From: CAIODY01 sp041192505
Lineage (GTDB): Bacteria > Bacteroidota > Bacteroidia > Chitinophagales > CAIODY01
Reading direction: 5' to 3'
Assembly: GCA_041192505.1 (NCBI GenBank)
Contig: JBEEMV010000277.1
Coordinates: forward strand, 1-20,865
Length of the DNA stretch: 20,865 nt
Part shown: positions 14,101 to 20,865 of the stretch, in pieces
Layout: each line of letters opens with the position of its first letter
How positions within the stretch are numbered: the stretch's first letter is position 1
The notes under the pieces: model-generated
The model's input: the letters and a program-made list of their open reading frames with translations, nothing else
Databases searched by the model: none
Told to the model about the DNA's origin: nothing
Translations under genes and position numbers: made by a program

Positions 14101-15510
14101 ATGAATAAAAATAAATTTATTTTTTCATTTTTTGTTTTGATTTTATTGTCCTCAACAAATTTTGCACAATCGAAATACTATATAAAATCAATAGCAGGAA
14201 ACAGCGGCACTGTTGATTCGGGTGATGGAGGGTTAGCAACAAATGCCTCATTTAAGGGGTTATGGGCTGCTGCTATATCGCCAAATGACAGTAATATGGT
14301 AGTTTCTACTTGGGGTAGAATAAGAAAAATCAATTTACATACAGGTATTGTTGTAACTATAGCAGGAAACGGAACAATGGGTTATATGGGCGATAATGGG
14401 TTAGCTATAAATGCACAAGTTGGCTACATCTGCGGATTAATTTATGACAAAGGGGGTAATTTATATTTTTCGGATATCAATACCCATACTGTTAGAAAAA
14501 TTGACTCTCATACCGGAATTATAAGTACAATAGCAGGAACTGGTATAGACGGAAATATAGGGGATGGTGGACAAGCTTCCTTAGCACAATTATCATCTCC
14601 TTTTGCCTTAGTATTTGATAGTATTGAAAATTTATACGTATCCGAAGCAGGATTTCATGCTTCTCGTATTCGTAGAATTGATAAAATTTCAGGCATTATC
14701 ACAACTATTGCAGGCGATACTTCAAGCGGAAGTTCAGGCGATTTAAATCCACCACTACAAGCCAAATTTCAATTTATATCAAGTATGGTATTTGATAAAC
14801 ATGGAGACATGTTTGTAGCCGACCATCAAGATAATGTAATTAGAAAAATAAAATTTCAACAAAATTTTATTTACAGAGTTTATGGCTATTACGGTGCTTC
14901 TGGTTTAGGATATGGCGGCGATGGTGGAAAGGCAGATTGGTGTAAATTTAGATACCCTTTGTCATTATATTTTGATAAATTTGATAACATGCTTATATCA
15001 GATAATCAAAATAGAGTCATACGTTCTGTATCTTATATTCTTGGCGATGGCAATGATACAATAAATACAATTGCAGGGAATTACAATTTAAGTACTTACA
15101 TAGGAGACAGTATTTTAGCAACATCTGCATTTATTGACAACCCAGATAAGATTATTACTGATTCACATGGTAATATCTATTTTACTTCAAGTTTAAATAG
15201 AGTATTTAAACTTTATACAAAAGATACAAGTAGTGGTATAAATTCAATTGTTCATCAACCAACAAATGGGGCAATTATTTATCCAAATCCTGTTACTAAT
15301 TATTCAATTGTTAAGTTAAAAAATTTATCTAGTAGTATAAAGTCGATTGAGGTTATGAATACTTTAGGTCAGCAGGTTTTTATAACTAACACATCCACTA
15401 ATCATGGAGAGGTAAGTCTATCTACCAGTCAATTATCATCAGGAATGTATATTTTGAAAGTAAAAGATAATGAGAATAATGTTTGGCTAAATAGATTTAT
15501 AAAACAATAG
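14101..15510 (+). CDS. T9SS-exported NHL-repeat (beta-propeller) protein
   Basis: The 469-residue protein begins with a signal peptide (MNKNKFIFSFFVLILLSSTNFAQ). At least five repeats contain an (S/T)IAG segment followed by GDGG-like turns and x-x-x-(V/I)RKI strands (for example NLYFSDINTHTVRKID, GDMFVADHQDNVIRKI), which define NHL-type propeller blades. The domain covers about residues 25-385. The C-terminus (IYPNPVTNYSIVKL ... GMYILKVKDNENNVWLNRFIKQ) is a type A T9SS sorting domain. NHL propellers usually bind proteins or glycans; the ligand here is unknown. It is 5 bases after another T9SS cargo gene and the two form a short operon ended by the hairpin at 15526. Confidence 0.88.
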   Translation: MNKNKFIFSFFVLILLSSTNFAQSKYYIKSIAGNSGTVDSGDGGLATNASFKGLWAAAISPNDSNMVVSTWGRIRKINLHTGIVVTIAGNGTMGYMGDNGLAINAQVGYICGLIYDKGGNLYFSDINTHTVRKIDSHTGIISTIAGTGIDGNIGDGGQASLAQLSSPFALVFDSIENLYVSEAGFHASRIRRIDKISGIITTIAGDTSSGSSGDLNPPLQAKFQFISSMVFDKHGDMFVADHQDNVIRKIKFQQNFIYRVYGYYGASGLGYGGDGGKADWCKFRYPLSLYFDKFDNMLISDNQNRVIRSVSYILGDGNDTINTIAGNYNLSTYIGDSILATSAFIDNPDKIITDSHGNIYFTSSLNRVFKLYTKDTSSGINSIVHQPTNGAIIYPNPVTNYSIVKLKNLSSSIKSIEVMNTLGQQVFITNTSTNHGEVSLSTSQLSSGMYILKVKDNENNVWLNRFIKQ

Positions 15511-15525
15511 TAAATCACACGTATA

Positions 15526-15556
15526 AAAAAAGCAATCATAATTGGTTGCTTTTTTT
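15526..15556 (+). terminator. Rho-independent terminator, probably bidirectional
   Basis: A 12-bp stem (AAAAAAGCAATC 15526-15537 with GGTTGCTTTTTT 15544-15555, one G-T pair) closes a 6-base loop and is flanked by A and T runs on either side. It lies 16 bases after the NHL gene stop, between convergent genes. Confidence 0.85.
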
Positions 15557-15633
15557 ATTTTATAAATCTCTGCTGAATTTAATGCAGAGCCATTAAGCCT
15601 TGTCAACTTATGCAAATAACTTGACAAAAAAAT

Positions 15634-15894
15634 TTAGCCTATGTATTTATAATCTTTTTCTTTTCCTAAAATTTGTTCAATATGAAAAACTTCAGGGCAA
15701 TTTTTAAAGGTGAACATATTACCATTAATAATTTGTGATTTTGCTCTATCGGCAGTAGGTGTTTTTTTTAAACTTGGCAATAATTGTATAGGTACAATAA
15801 TCACTCTACCGTCTACTAAATACACGGCAATTGAACGGGGTTCGTTCCATTTTACTTTTTTAATTTCGGGCTGTATGCCAATCACTCCTTCCAT
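15634..15894 (-). CDS. DUF2442 domain protein
   Basis: This 86-residue protein has the DUF2442 pattern: a short beta-rich start (VKWNEPRSIAVYLVDGRVIIVPIQLLPSL) with the conserved D-G-R and P-x-x-x-x-P, here with extra residues toward the end (FHIEQILG). Function unknown. Its ATG overlaps the stop of the upstream DUF4160 gene by one base (TAATG), so the pair is translationally coupled. DUF4160-DUF2442 pairs recur in many bacteria, and I recall suggestions of toxin-antitoxin-like behaviour; that is not shown here. Confidence 0.75.
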   Translation of the reverse strand: MEGVIGIQPEIKKVKWNEPRSIAVYLVDGRVIIVPIQLLPSLKKTPTADRAKSQIINGNMFTFKNCPEVFHIEQILGKEKDYKYIG

Positions 15895-16175
15895 TATATT
15901 TTATTTATAGTTTTTATTTTAGTACTCTTTCCTTTTTTAAATAAGTTCCATTGTTGTAATAAATATGGCTCATTTGCTTTTACTACTTTAAGTGCTGTAT
16001 TTAATTCTGTTTTTGATAAGTTGCCAATGTCAAATATTTCAACCCCATTTTCAAACCAAATTTTAGCAGCGTTGGCATAGCTTTTTGAATTGATAATGTG
16101 TACATGCCCTCGTTCATTTATATCGCCAGCATAAAAGAAAAACGATAAAAATTTATAAATTAAAATTTTAGGCAT
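15894..16175 (-). CDS. DUF4160 domain protein
   Basis: The 93-residue protein opens with MPKILIYKFLSFFFYAGDINERGHVHI and continues AAKIWFENGVEIFDIGNLSKTELNTALKVVKANEPYLLQQWN, the complete DUF4160 pattern with the conserved H-x-H and the closing Trp. Function unknown. It overlaps the following DUF2442 gene by one base. The pair stands alone between a terminator and the thiolase gene, which suggests an independently acquired two-gene module. Confidence 0.8.
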   Translation of the reverse strand: MPKILIYKFLSFFFYAGDINERGHVHIINSKSYANAAKIWFENGVEIFDIGNLSKTELNTALKVVKANEPYLLQQWNLFKKGKSTKIKTINKI

Positions 16176-16271
16176 AATGCAAATGTATATAGCTTTTTTA
16201 ATAAAGACACTAAAGTGATTTCCCTGCTAGCATGATTTGTATTCTTAAATATCTATGTGTTTAAAAAAAAA

Positions 16272-17468
16272 TTATTTCAAATTTTCATACACAATTGCAA
16301 CACCTTGACCTACACCTACACACATAGTAGCAGCGCCATATTTGGCATTTCTTTTTTTCAATTCATGTAATAAAGTAGTAGATATTCTTGCACCGCTACA
16401 TCCCAATGGATGCCCTAATGCAATAGCTCCGCCATTTACATTTACTTTGGCAATATCTAAATTCAAATCACGAATACATGCAATACTTTGCGAAGCAAAT
16501 GCTTCATTCAATTCAATTAAATCTAAATCGTTGGTGGTAATGCCTGCTCGTTTTAAAGCCTTTTGCATAGCAGGAATTGGACCTACGCCCATAATAGCAG
16601 GATCTACACCAGCGGCGGCGGCGCTTACTATTCGTGCCATTGGCGTTAGGTTATATTTCTTCAACATATCTTCATTGCATAATAATAAAGCTGCTGCACC
16701 ATCATTCACACCGCTGCTGTTTCCAGCTGTTACACTTCCTTCTTTTTTAAAGGCAGGTTTTAAATTCGATAAAGCTTCCATCGAGCTTAATCTTGGGTGC
16801 TCATCTTTATTAAAATCAATTTCAGATTTTCCTTGTTTTATTTTTATGCTTACCAATTCTTCTGCAAAACGATTGGCATCGTGTGCTGCTTGATATTTTT
16901 GTTGCGAAGCAAATGCAAATTCATCTTGTTCTTGTCGGCTGATGCTCCAACGCTCAGCTACATTTTCAGCAGTTTCGCCCATAGCAAATGGATGATATAA
17001 TGCCGATAAATTTTTATTCGTAAATCGCCAACCGATTGTAGTATCATACATTTCGGGCGTTCTGCCAAAAGCCGTTTCCGATTTTGCCATTACAAAAGGC
17101 GCTCTGGTCATGCTTTCTGTTCCGCCTGCTATGTATGCATTTCCATCGCCAATGCTGATAGCACGATAAGAATCCATAATGGCTTGTAAACCACTGGCGC
17201 ATAATCTATTAACGGTATTGCCCGAAACTGTAACAGGCAAACCTGCCAACAAAGCTGCCATACGAGCCACATTTCTGTTGTCTTCGCCTGCTTGATTAGC
17301 TGCGCCTAAAATCACTTCTTCTAATTCATTTACATCAAACGAAGGATTACGTTTTACTAATTCTTTAATAACCGTAGCTACTAAATCATCGGGGCGAACT
17401 GAACTTAATGCGCCACCATATTTTCCAATAGGGCTGCGCAATGCATCAACTATATAAACTGCTTGCAT
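16272..17468 (-). CDS. paaJ: Thiolase, 3-oxoadipyl-CoA type (PaaJ/PcaF-like)
   Basis: A 398-residue type II (degradative) thiolase with the nucleophile Cys90 in NRLCASGLQA, the GGAIALGHPLGCSGAR histidine motif (about residues 342-357) and the second catalytic Cys in MCVGVGQGVA near the end. The block ILGAANQAGEDNRNVARMAALLAGLP is especially like PaaJ/PcaF, which cleave 3-oxoadipyl-CoA to succinyl-CoA and acetyl-CoA at the end of the phenylacetate and beta-ketoadipate pathways. It is divergent from paaA, which supports that assignment; a general FadA/AtoB role remains possible. An exact -7 match TACTTTTG lies at 17488-17495 on the minus strand. Confidence 0.85.
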   Translation of the reverse strand: MQAVYIVDALRSPIGKYGGALSSVRPDDLVATVIKELVKRNPSFDVNELEEVILGAANQAGEDNRNVARMAALLAGLPVTVSGNTVNRLCASGLQAIMDSYRAISIGDGNAYIAGGTESMTRAPFVMAKSETAFGRTPEMYDTTIGWRFTNKNLSALYHPFAMGETAENVAERWSISRQEQDEFAFASQQKYQAAHDANRFAEELVSIKIKQGKSEIDFNKDEHPRLSSMEALSNLKPAFKKEGSVTAGNSSGVNDGAAALLLCNEDMLKKYNLTPMARIVSAAAAGVDPAIMGVGPIPAMQKALKRAGITTNDLDLIELNEAFASQSIACIRDLNLDIAKVNVNGGAIALGHPLGCSGARISTTLLHELKKRNAKYGAATMCVGVGQGVAIVYENLK

Positions 17469-17487
17469 ATTTATTTTTTTAGAATTG

Positions 17488-17495
17488 CAAAAGTA
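17488..17495 (-). promoter_or_regulatory. Candidate -7 box (TACTTTTG) for the thiolase gene
   Basis: It is an exact TAnnTTTG match on the minus strand, 19 bases before the thiolase start codon. No clear -33 TTG is seen. Confidence 0.4.
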
Positions 17496-17578
17496 AAAGA
17501 ATTCTTGTTCTACTTGTAGTCGTCAATCATAAATGATTCAACTATGGTTTTACTAATTATTTTTAAACCGAATTTTAT

Positions 17579-17586
17579 TATCTTTG
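17579..17586 (+). promoter_or_regulatory. Candidate -7 box (TATCTTTG) for the paa operon
   Basis: It is an exact TAnnTTTG match, 23 bases before the chosen paaA start at 17610. Its position also argues against translation from the in-frame ATG at 17544, which would lie upstream of the promoter. No PaaX/PaaR-like operator palindrome is evident in the 17469-17609 spacer. Confidence 0.5.
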
Positions 17587-17609
17587 TTTCAACTACTAAA
17601 ATATTTTTT

Positions 17610-18599
17610 ATGTACGGAAATGCATCTGTTGATTTAGACGAAAAAAAGAAATCAAATCCTATTGAAGGCGAAGACCCAATTAAATTGGCTGAATTTGAAG
17701 CCCGAATTACGGGTGGCGAAAAAATTGAGCCGCAAGATTGGATGCCAAAAGAATATCGCCGTCAGCTTACCAGAATGATTGAGCAACATGCACATAGCGA
17801 AGTAATTGGCGCATTGCCCGAAGGCACTTGGATTACAAGAGCACCAAGCTTTAAACGCAAATTGGCTTTGATTGCAAAAGTGCAAGATGAAATTGGTCAT
17901 GCACATTTATTATATAATGCTGCCGAAACATTGGGCAAAAGCCGTGAGGCAATGATTAATGATTTATTAAGTGGCAAAAGTAAATACAGCAATGTGTTTA
18001 ATTATCCAGCTTTAACTTGGGCAGATGTAACTGTAATTGGATTTTTGATTGATGGTGCTGCCATCGTTAATCAAATTATCAATGCCAAAGGTTCTTATGG
18101 TCCTTATTGCCGTGCTTTAGAAAGAATTTGTTACGAAGAATCATTCCATTTAAAACAAGGTCATGAAGCTTTGGTTTATTTAGCTACAGGCACAGCCGAG
18201 CAAAGAGCCATGTTGCAAGAAGCTTTAAACCGTTGGTACAAGCCTATTATACATTTTTTTGGACCAAGCGATAAAGCAAGCGTTCATAGCGATTTGTTGA
18301 TGAAATGGAAAATAAAAATGGCAAGTAATGATGATATGCGAAATCAATTTTTAGACCAATACGTTCCAAAAATACGTGAACTTGGATTAGATTTTCCAGA
18401 CCCAAAATTGAATAAAAATGCGGATGGCGTTTGGGAATTTAGCGACCCCGATTGGAATGAATTTTATGAAGTAATTAAAGGCAATGGGCCTTGTAATGCT
18501 GAACGTTTAGCTGTTCGTCGTTGGGCTGAAGAGCATGGCAGATGGGTTCGTAAAGCATTAATGAATCCGAGCCAGAAGCAGGTAATGCCGTTGTCGTAA
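17610..18599 (+). CDS. paaA: Ring-1,2-phenylacetyl-CoA epoxidase, catalytic subunit PaaA
   Basis: PaaA is the diiron oxygenase subunit of the PaaABCE complex, which epoxidises the ring of phenylacetyl-CoA. From 17610 the protein is 329 residues, starting MYGNASVDLDEKKKSNP; an in-frame ATG at 17544 would add a hydrophobic 22-residue tail-like extension that overlaps the promoter box, so I reject it. Helical bundle motifs include E64 in EQHAHSE, DEIGHAH (E94, H97) and CYEESFH (E177, H180), the paired E-x-x-H sites expected for the diiron centre. The C-terminus ends WAEEHGRWVRKALMNP as in other PaaA. The paaA stop is immediately followed by the left inverted repeat of an inserted cassette rather than by paaB. 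Confidence 0.97.
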   Translation: MYGNASVDLDEKKKSNPIEGEDPIKLAEFEARITGGEKIEPQDWMPKEYRRQLTRMIEQHAHSEVIGALPEGTWITRAPSFKRKLALIAKVQDEIGHAHLLYNAAETLGKSREAMINDLLSGKSKYSNVFNYPALTWADVTVIGFLIDGAAIVNQIINAKGSYGPYCRALERICYEESFHLKQGHEALVYLATGTAEQRAMLQEALNRWYKPIIHFFGPSDKASVHSDLLMKWKIKMASNDDMRNQFLDQYVPKIRELGLDFPDPKLNKNADGVWEFSDPDWNEFYEVIKGNGPCNAERLAVRRWAEEHGRWVRKALMNPSQKQVMPLS

Positions 18600-19044
18600 A
18601 TTACAAATTGCAGATTACAAATTTCAAATTATGGCGCAGATTTCTAGGTTTGAAGATTTACCAATTTGGCAATTAGCTATTGAATTAGCTGTAAAGATTT
18701 ATAACATTTCTTTAGAAGGAAAATTGAAAAATGATTTTGAATTGAAAGCGCAAATAAAGGATGCCGCAGTTTCTGTTTCAAATAATATTGCTGAAGGTTT
18801 TGAATATGATAATAATGCAGATTTTATAAGGTTTCTAACTTATTCAAAAGGTTCGGTTGGTGAGGTGAGAAGCATGATAAATTTTCTACAAAAAGTAGAA
18901 TACATTAGTAACGAGAAATTTGATGAAATTTATAATGATTGCATCAATCTTTCAAAGCAAATAAATAATTTTAGACAATACATTAAAAACAATAAAAGTA
19001 GAAAACGATAATTTGCAATGATGCAATTTGTAATCTGCAATCTA
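18600..19044 (+). mobile_element. Candidate mobile cassette: inverted repeats around a four-helix-bundle gene
   Basis: ATTGCAGATTACAAATT (18607-18623) is perfectly inverted at 19025-19041. A second matching octamer, CAAATTAT at 18625-18632, is inverted at 19008-19015; it contains the first bases of the start codon on the left and the stop codon on the right. The left end also has the direct repeat ATTACAAATT twice (18600-18609, 18614-18623); the right end has a small hairpin TTGCA-ATGA-TGCAA (19013-19026). Nothing but the one gene is inside, there is no transposase, and no clear target duplication is visible. Trans-mobilisation is an inference. Confidence 0.65.
18631..19011 (+). CDS. Four-helix-bundle protein, S23/IVP family
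   Basis: The 126-residue protein matches the 23S rRNA intervening-sequence (IVP/S23) family: FEDLPIWQLAIELAVKIY at the start, the conserved SVSNNIAEGFE (about residues 50-60) and FLTYSKGSVGEVRSMINFL (about 70-88). Family members fold as a four-helix bundle, form pentamers, and include the Avd accessory proteins of diversity-generating retroelements; the function of stand-alone copies is unclear, with nucleic acid binding suspected. The C-terminus is basic (KNNKSRKR). It lies between paaA and paaB, which are normally adjacent, and is boxed by the inverted repeats described for 18600-19044. No reverse transcriptase or variable repeat is present, so a DGR is not indicated. Confidence 0.9.
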   Translation: MAQISRFEDLPIWQLAIELAVKIYNISLEGKLKNDFELKAQIKDAAVSVSNNIAEGFEYDNNADFIRFLTYSKGSVGEVRSMINFLQKVEYISNEKFDEIYNDCINLSKQINNFRQYIKNNKSRKR

Positions 19045-19048
19045 TAAT

Positions 19049-19408
19049 ATGAAATCATTTGACCCTCGAGTAAATCGAATACAAGTAATAGAAGAAAAAA
19101 CCGAAATGAATATCGGCGAAGCATGGGAACCGTATGAAGTTTTTCATCAAAAAAAACGTGGCGACCATCATATTCATGTAGGCAGTGTGCATGCGCCAAA
19201 TGCAGCACAAGCATTGCTTTTTGCAAAAGAACAATATGCCCGTAGACAAAAATGCAGCAATATGTGGGTAGTAAAAACGGCTGATGTTACTTCGTTTAGT
19301 TATGACGATGCAGATATTTTTGAAACAGCCATTGATAAAGAATATCGAGAAGCGTATGGCTTTAAAGTAAGAGATAAAATAAACGCTTATAAAAAAGAAA
19401 ATTTGTAA
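19049..19408 (+). CDS. paaB: Phenylacetyl-CoA epoxidase subunit PaaB
   Basis: PaaB is the small structural subunit that bridges PaaAC heterodimers in the epoxidase complex. The core WEPYEVFHQKKRGDHHIHVGSVHAPNAAQALLFAKEQYARRQKCSNMWVV is diagnostic. The product is 119 residues; the first ~15 residues (MKSFDPRVNRIQVIE) are an N-terminal extension seen in Bacteroidota, and an ATG at MNIGEAWEPYE (19106) is an alternative start. The chosen start is 8 bases after the right inverted repeat, so the upstream sequence controlling its translation is part of the inserted cassette. The MNT gene follows after 2 bases. Confidence 0.95.
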   Translation: MKSFDPRVNRIQVIEEKTEMNIGEAWEPYEVFHQKKRGDHHIHVGSVHAPNAAQALLFAKEQYARRQKCSNMWVVKTADVTSFSYDDADIFETAIDKEYREAYGFKVRDKINAYKKENL

Positions 19409-19410
19409 AA

Positions 19411-19719
19411 ATGAATTCGGAAGAAATCAAATCAGAAGTAAAGAAAGCTGCATTACAACTGGATAATCAGGCAGAAGTAATTTTGTTTGGTTCGCATGCT
19501 CGTGGCGATAATCGTAAAAATTCTGATTGGGATTTTTTAATTCTTACACAAAAAAATTCTGATGAAAAATCTAAAGAACTTTTTTGGCAATTATTATATC
19601 AAGTTGAATTGAAATCTGATGAGGTTATTTCTCCTCTAATAAGAAATAAAAACGATTGGGAACAAAAAAAATTTCTGCCCATTTATGAGCAGGTAAAAAA
19701 AGATGGCGTTAGAATATGA
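19411..19719 (+). CDS. MNT-type nucleotidyltransferase (MntA-like antitoxin candidate)
   Basis: The 102-residue protein is a minimal nucleotidyltransferase. The motif FGSHARGDNRKNSDWDFLIL (residues 26-45) gives the G-S core and the two metal-binding Asp residues (D39, D41); an Asp in LKSDEVISPL (about residue 73) could be the third. In MNT-HEPN systems the MNT protein neutralises the HEPN toxin, in characterised cases by adding AMP to it. It starts 2 bases after paaB and shares a 4-base overlap (ATGA) with the HEPN gene, so it is embedded in the paa transcript. Confidence 0.9.
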   Translation: MNSEEIKSEVKKAALQLDNQAEVILFGSHARGDNRKNSDWDFLILTQKNSDEKSKELFWQLLYQVELKSDEVISPLIRNKNDWEQKKFLPIYEQVKKDGVRI

Positions 19720-20102
19720 GTAGCGACGAGCAACAATATATTATTTTCAAATTAAATCAAGCAAAGGAAACTTATGCTGCTGCTGAAATTATGTTTGAAA
19801 ATAAAATGTATAATTCTGTTGCCAATCGTATCTATTATAGTTCGTTCTATGCTGTGCAAGCGGCTTTGCATCATTCCAACTTAAAATCAACATCACACAA
19901 AGGAGCTAAAATATTATTTAATCAAACTTTCATTAAAGAAAAATTATTGGAAGAAAAATGGGGAATTTTTTACAGTAAAATTTTTGCTCTTCGAGACGAT
20001 GGTGATTATGGCGATTTTGTAGTTTATACAAAAGAACAAGTAGAAGATTTATTTCTTCAAACAAAAACATTCATTCAAATTATTGAACAATTTATTTCAT
20101 GA
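19716..20102 (+). CDS. HEPN domain protein (toxin candidate of an MNT-HEPN pair)
   Basis: The 128-residue, all-helical protein has the HEPN (PF05168) pattern: KLNQAKETYAAAEIMFEN, then SVANRIYYSSFYAVQAALHH (about residues 34-53), SHKGAKILFNQTFIK and the late ALRDDGDYGDFVVYT. The R-x4-6-H RNase motif and the RX4HXY AMPylation site of HepT are not present in classical form; R38 and the RDDGDYGD block are the nearest conserved polar sites, so RNase activity is not assured. It overlaps the MNT gene and the paaC start by 4 bases each (ATGA), so MNT, HEPN and paaC should be translationally coupled. Confidence 0.87.
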   Translation: MSSDEQQYIIFKLNQAKETYAAAEIMFENKMYNSVANRIYYSSFYAVQAALHHSNLKSTSHKGAKILFNQTFIKEKLLEEKWGIFYSKIFALRDDGDYGDFVVYTKEQVEDLFLQTKTFIQIIEQFIS

Positions 20103-20857
20103 CACCAGCACTTTATAATTTTATTTTAAAAACAGCAGATGACTGTTTTGTATTAGGACACCGAAACAGCGAATGGACTGGCTTAGGGCCATTTATGGAG
20201 GAAGATATTTCGTTTGCAAGTATGGCGCAAGATAAAATTGGGCATGCTTGGATGATGTATAAAATGTTGTTTACCGAAAATGCTGAAGACGAAGCAGAAA
20301 AAATTGCTTTTCGTAGAGATGAAAAAGATTTCACATCATGTCATTTAGTTGAAATGCCAATTGGCGAATACGATTTTAGTTTGATGCGTCATTTTTTATT
20401 TGATCATGCTGATCAATTACGATACGCAACATTGATGAATAGCAGCTTTGAGCCTTTAGCACATTTTGCAAAAAAATTTAAAGGCGAATTAAAATTTCAT
20501 ACCATGCATGCTGATACTTTTATTATTCAGTTGGGCAACGGTAATGAAGAAAGTAAAGCCAGAATGCAATCTGCATTGAATGAATGTATGCCATTGGCTT
20601 TAGGAATTTTCGAATCGTACGAAGGCGAAAATGAAATTGTAGCCGAAAAAATATTTATTTCTGAAAAAGAATTGCAACAAAAATGGATAGAAATTATTTC
20701 ACCAATTATAGCGCAGGCAGGTTTAAAAATGCCTGATATTACTGCATTACAAGCCGTTAATGGTGGCAGAAAAGGTTATCATAGCGAACATTTAAAACCA
20801 TTGCTTATTGAAATGAGGGAAGTAATAAATCAATTTCCAGAAGCTACGCAGTGGTAA
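20099..20857 (+). CDS. paaC: Phenylacetyl-CoA epoxidase subunit PaaC
   Basis: PaaC is the ferritin-like partner of PaaA; it is structural, with a degenerate metal site, and helps bind phenylacetyl-CoA. The N-terminal block LKTADDCFVLGHRNSEWTGLGPFMEEDISFASMAQDKIGHAWMMYKML and later DHADQLRYATLMNSS and KFHTMHADTFIIQLGNG are characteristic. At 252 residues it is full length. Its ATG lies inside the last codons of the HEPN gene, and no independent promoter is seen. A possible paaD start follows one base after its stop. Confidence 0.96.
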   Translation: MTPALYNFILKTADDCFVLGHRNSEWTGLGPFMEEDISFASMAQDKIGHAWMMYKMLFTENAEDEAEKIAFRRDEKDFTSCHLVEMPIGEYDFSLMRHFLFDHADQLRYATLMNSSFEPLAHFAKKFKGELKFHTMHADTFIIQLGNGNEESKARMQSALNECMPLALGIFESYEGENEIVAEKIFISEKELQQKWIEIISPIIAQAGLKMPDITALQAVNGGRKGYHSEHLKPLLIEMREVINQFPEATQW

Positions 20858-20858
20858 A

Positions 20859-20865
20859 ATGGCAA
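20859..20865 (+). CDS. Possible start of the next paa gene (paaD expected), cut by window edge
   Basis: An ATG followed by GCA lies one base after the paaC stop and runs off the window. In paa operons paaD (an Fe-S/MIP18-like maturation protein) normally follows paaC. Only two codons are visible, so the identity is by position alone. Confidence 0.35.

Noticed and set aside
17544..17609. N-terminal extension of PaaA from the ATG at 17544
   Set aside because: It would overlap an exact -7 promoter box, and PaaA homologues start near MYGN; the extra residues look like translated promoter DNA.
18631..19011. S23 protein as an Avd component of a diversity-generating retroelement
   Set aside because: There is no reverse transcriptase, template repeat or variable-repeat target in the window; the protein matches the stand-alone S23/IVP type.

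Overview
AT-rich Bacteroidota DNA, most likely a Chitinophagales/Sphingobacteriales-type environmental bacterium (inferred). Three secreted proteins end in type IX secretion (T9SS) Por-type sorting domains, Shine-Dalgarno sites are absent, TAnnTTTG -7 boxes occur upstream of several genes, and the gene content fits the phylum. There are no rRNA or tRNA genes and no CRISPR array.

Layout. 3-323: C-terminus of a serine-hydrolase (beta-lactamase-fold) protein cut by the window edge. 399-3331: M16 zinc protease, RhuM-family protein and class I O-methyltransferase in a tight run. 3364-3550: a non-coding repeat with terminal inverted repeats. 3575-5112: glucosaminidase and hypoxanthine phosphoribosyltransferase. 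5113-5447: hairpin and repeat copy 1. 5448-8415: divergent lipoprotein and large T9SS adhesin-like protein. 8551-10681: nadB and cvpA behind a structured leader. 10682-11334: two further repeat copies, head to head. 11335-12511 (minus): an XRE regulator followed after one base by truA. 12606-15510: two T9SS cargo genes, the first with its start out of frame at an A9 tract, closed by a strong terminator. 15634-16175 (minus): DUF4160/DUF2442 pair. 16272-17468 (minus): PaaJ/PcaF-type thiolase. 17610 to the end (plus): phenylacetyl-CoA epoxidase genes paaA, paaB, paaC and probably the start of paaD.

The most interesting region is the paa operon. The subunit genes are separated by two unrelated accessory modules. 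Between paaA and paaB lies a four-helix-bundle (S23/IVP) gene enclosed in 17-bp perfect inverted repeats whose flanking extensions include the gene's own start and stop codons, so it looks like a compact transposable cassette. Between paaB and paaC lies a MNT-HEPN toxin-antitoxin-like pair, joined to paaB by a 2-base gap and to paaC by a 4-base ATGA overlap, so it would be translated as part of the operon. Both insertions keep the catabolic reading frames intact. The divergent thiolase is the expected last-step enzyme of the same pathway, so 16272-20865 is a phenylacetate degradation locus.

Other points of note are the frameshifted or rare-start T9SS gene at 12606, the three copies of a foldback intergenic repeat, the tandem palindromes upstream of the XRE gene, and a large imperfect stem in the nadB leader.
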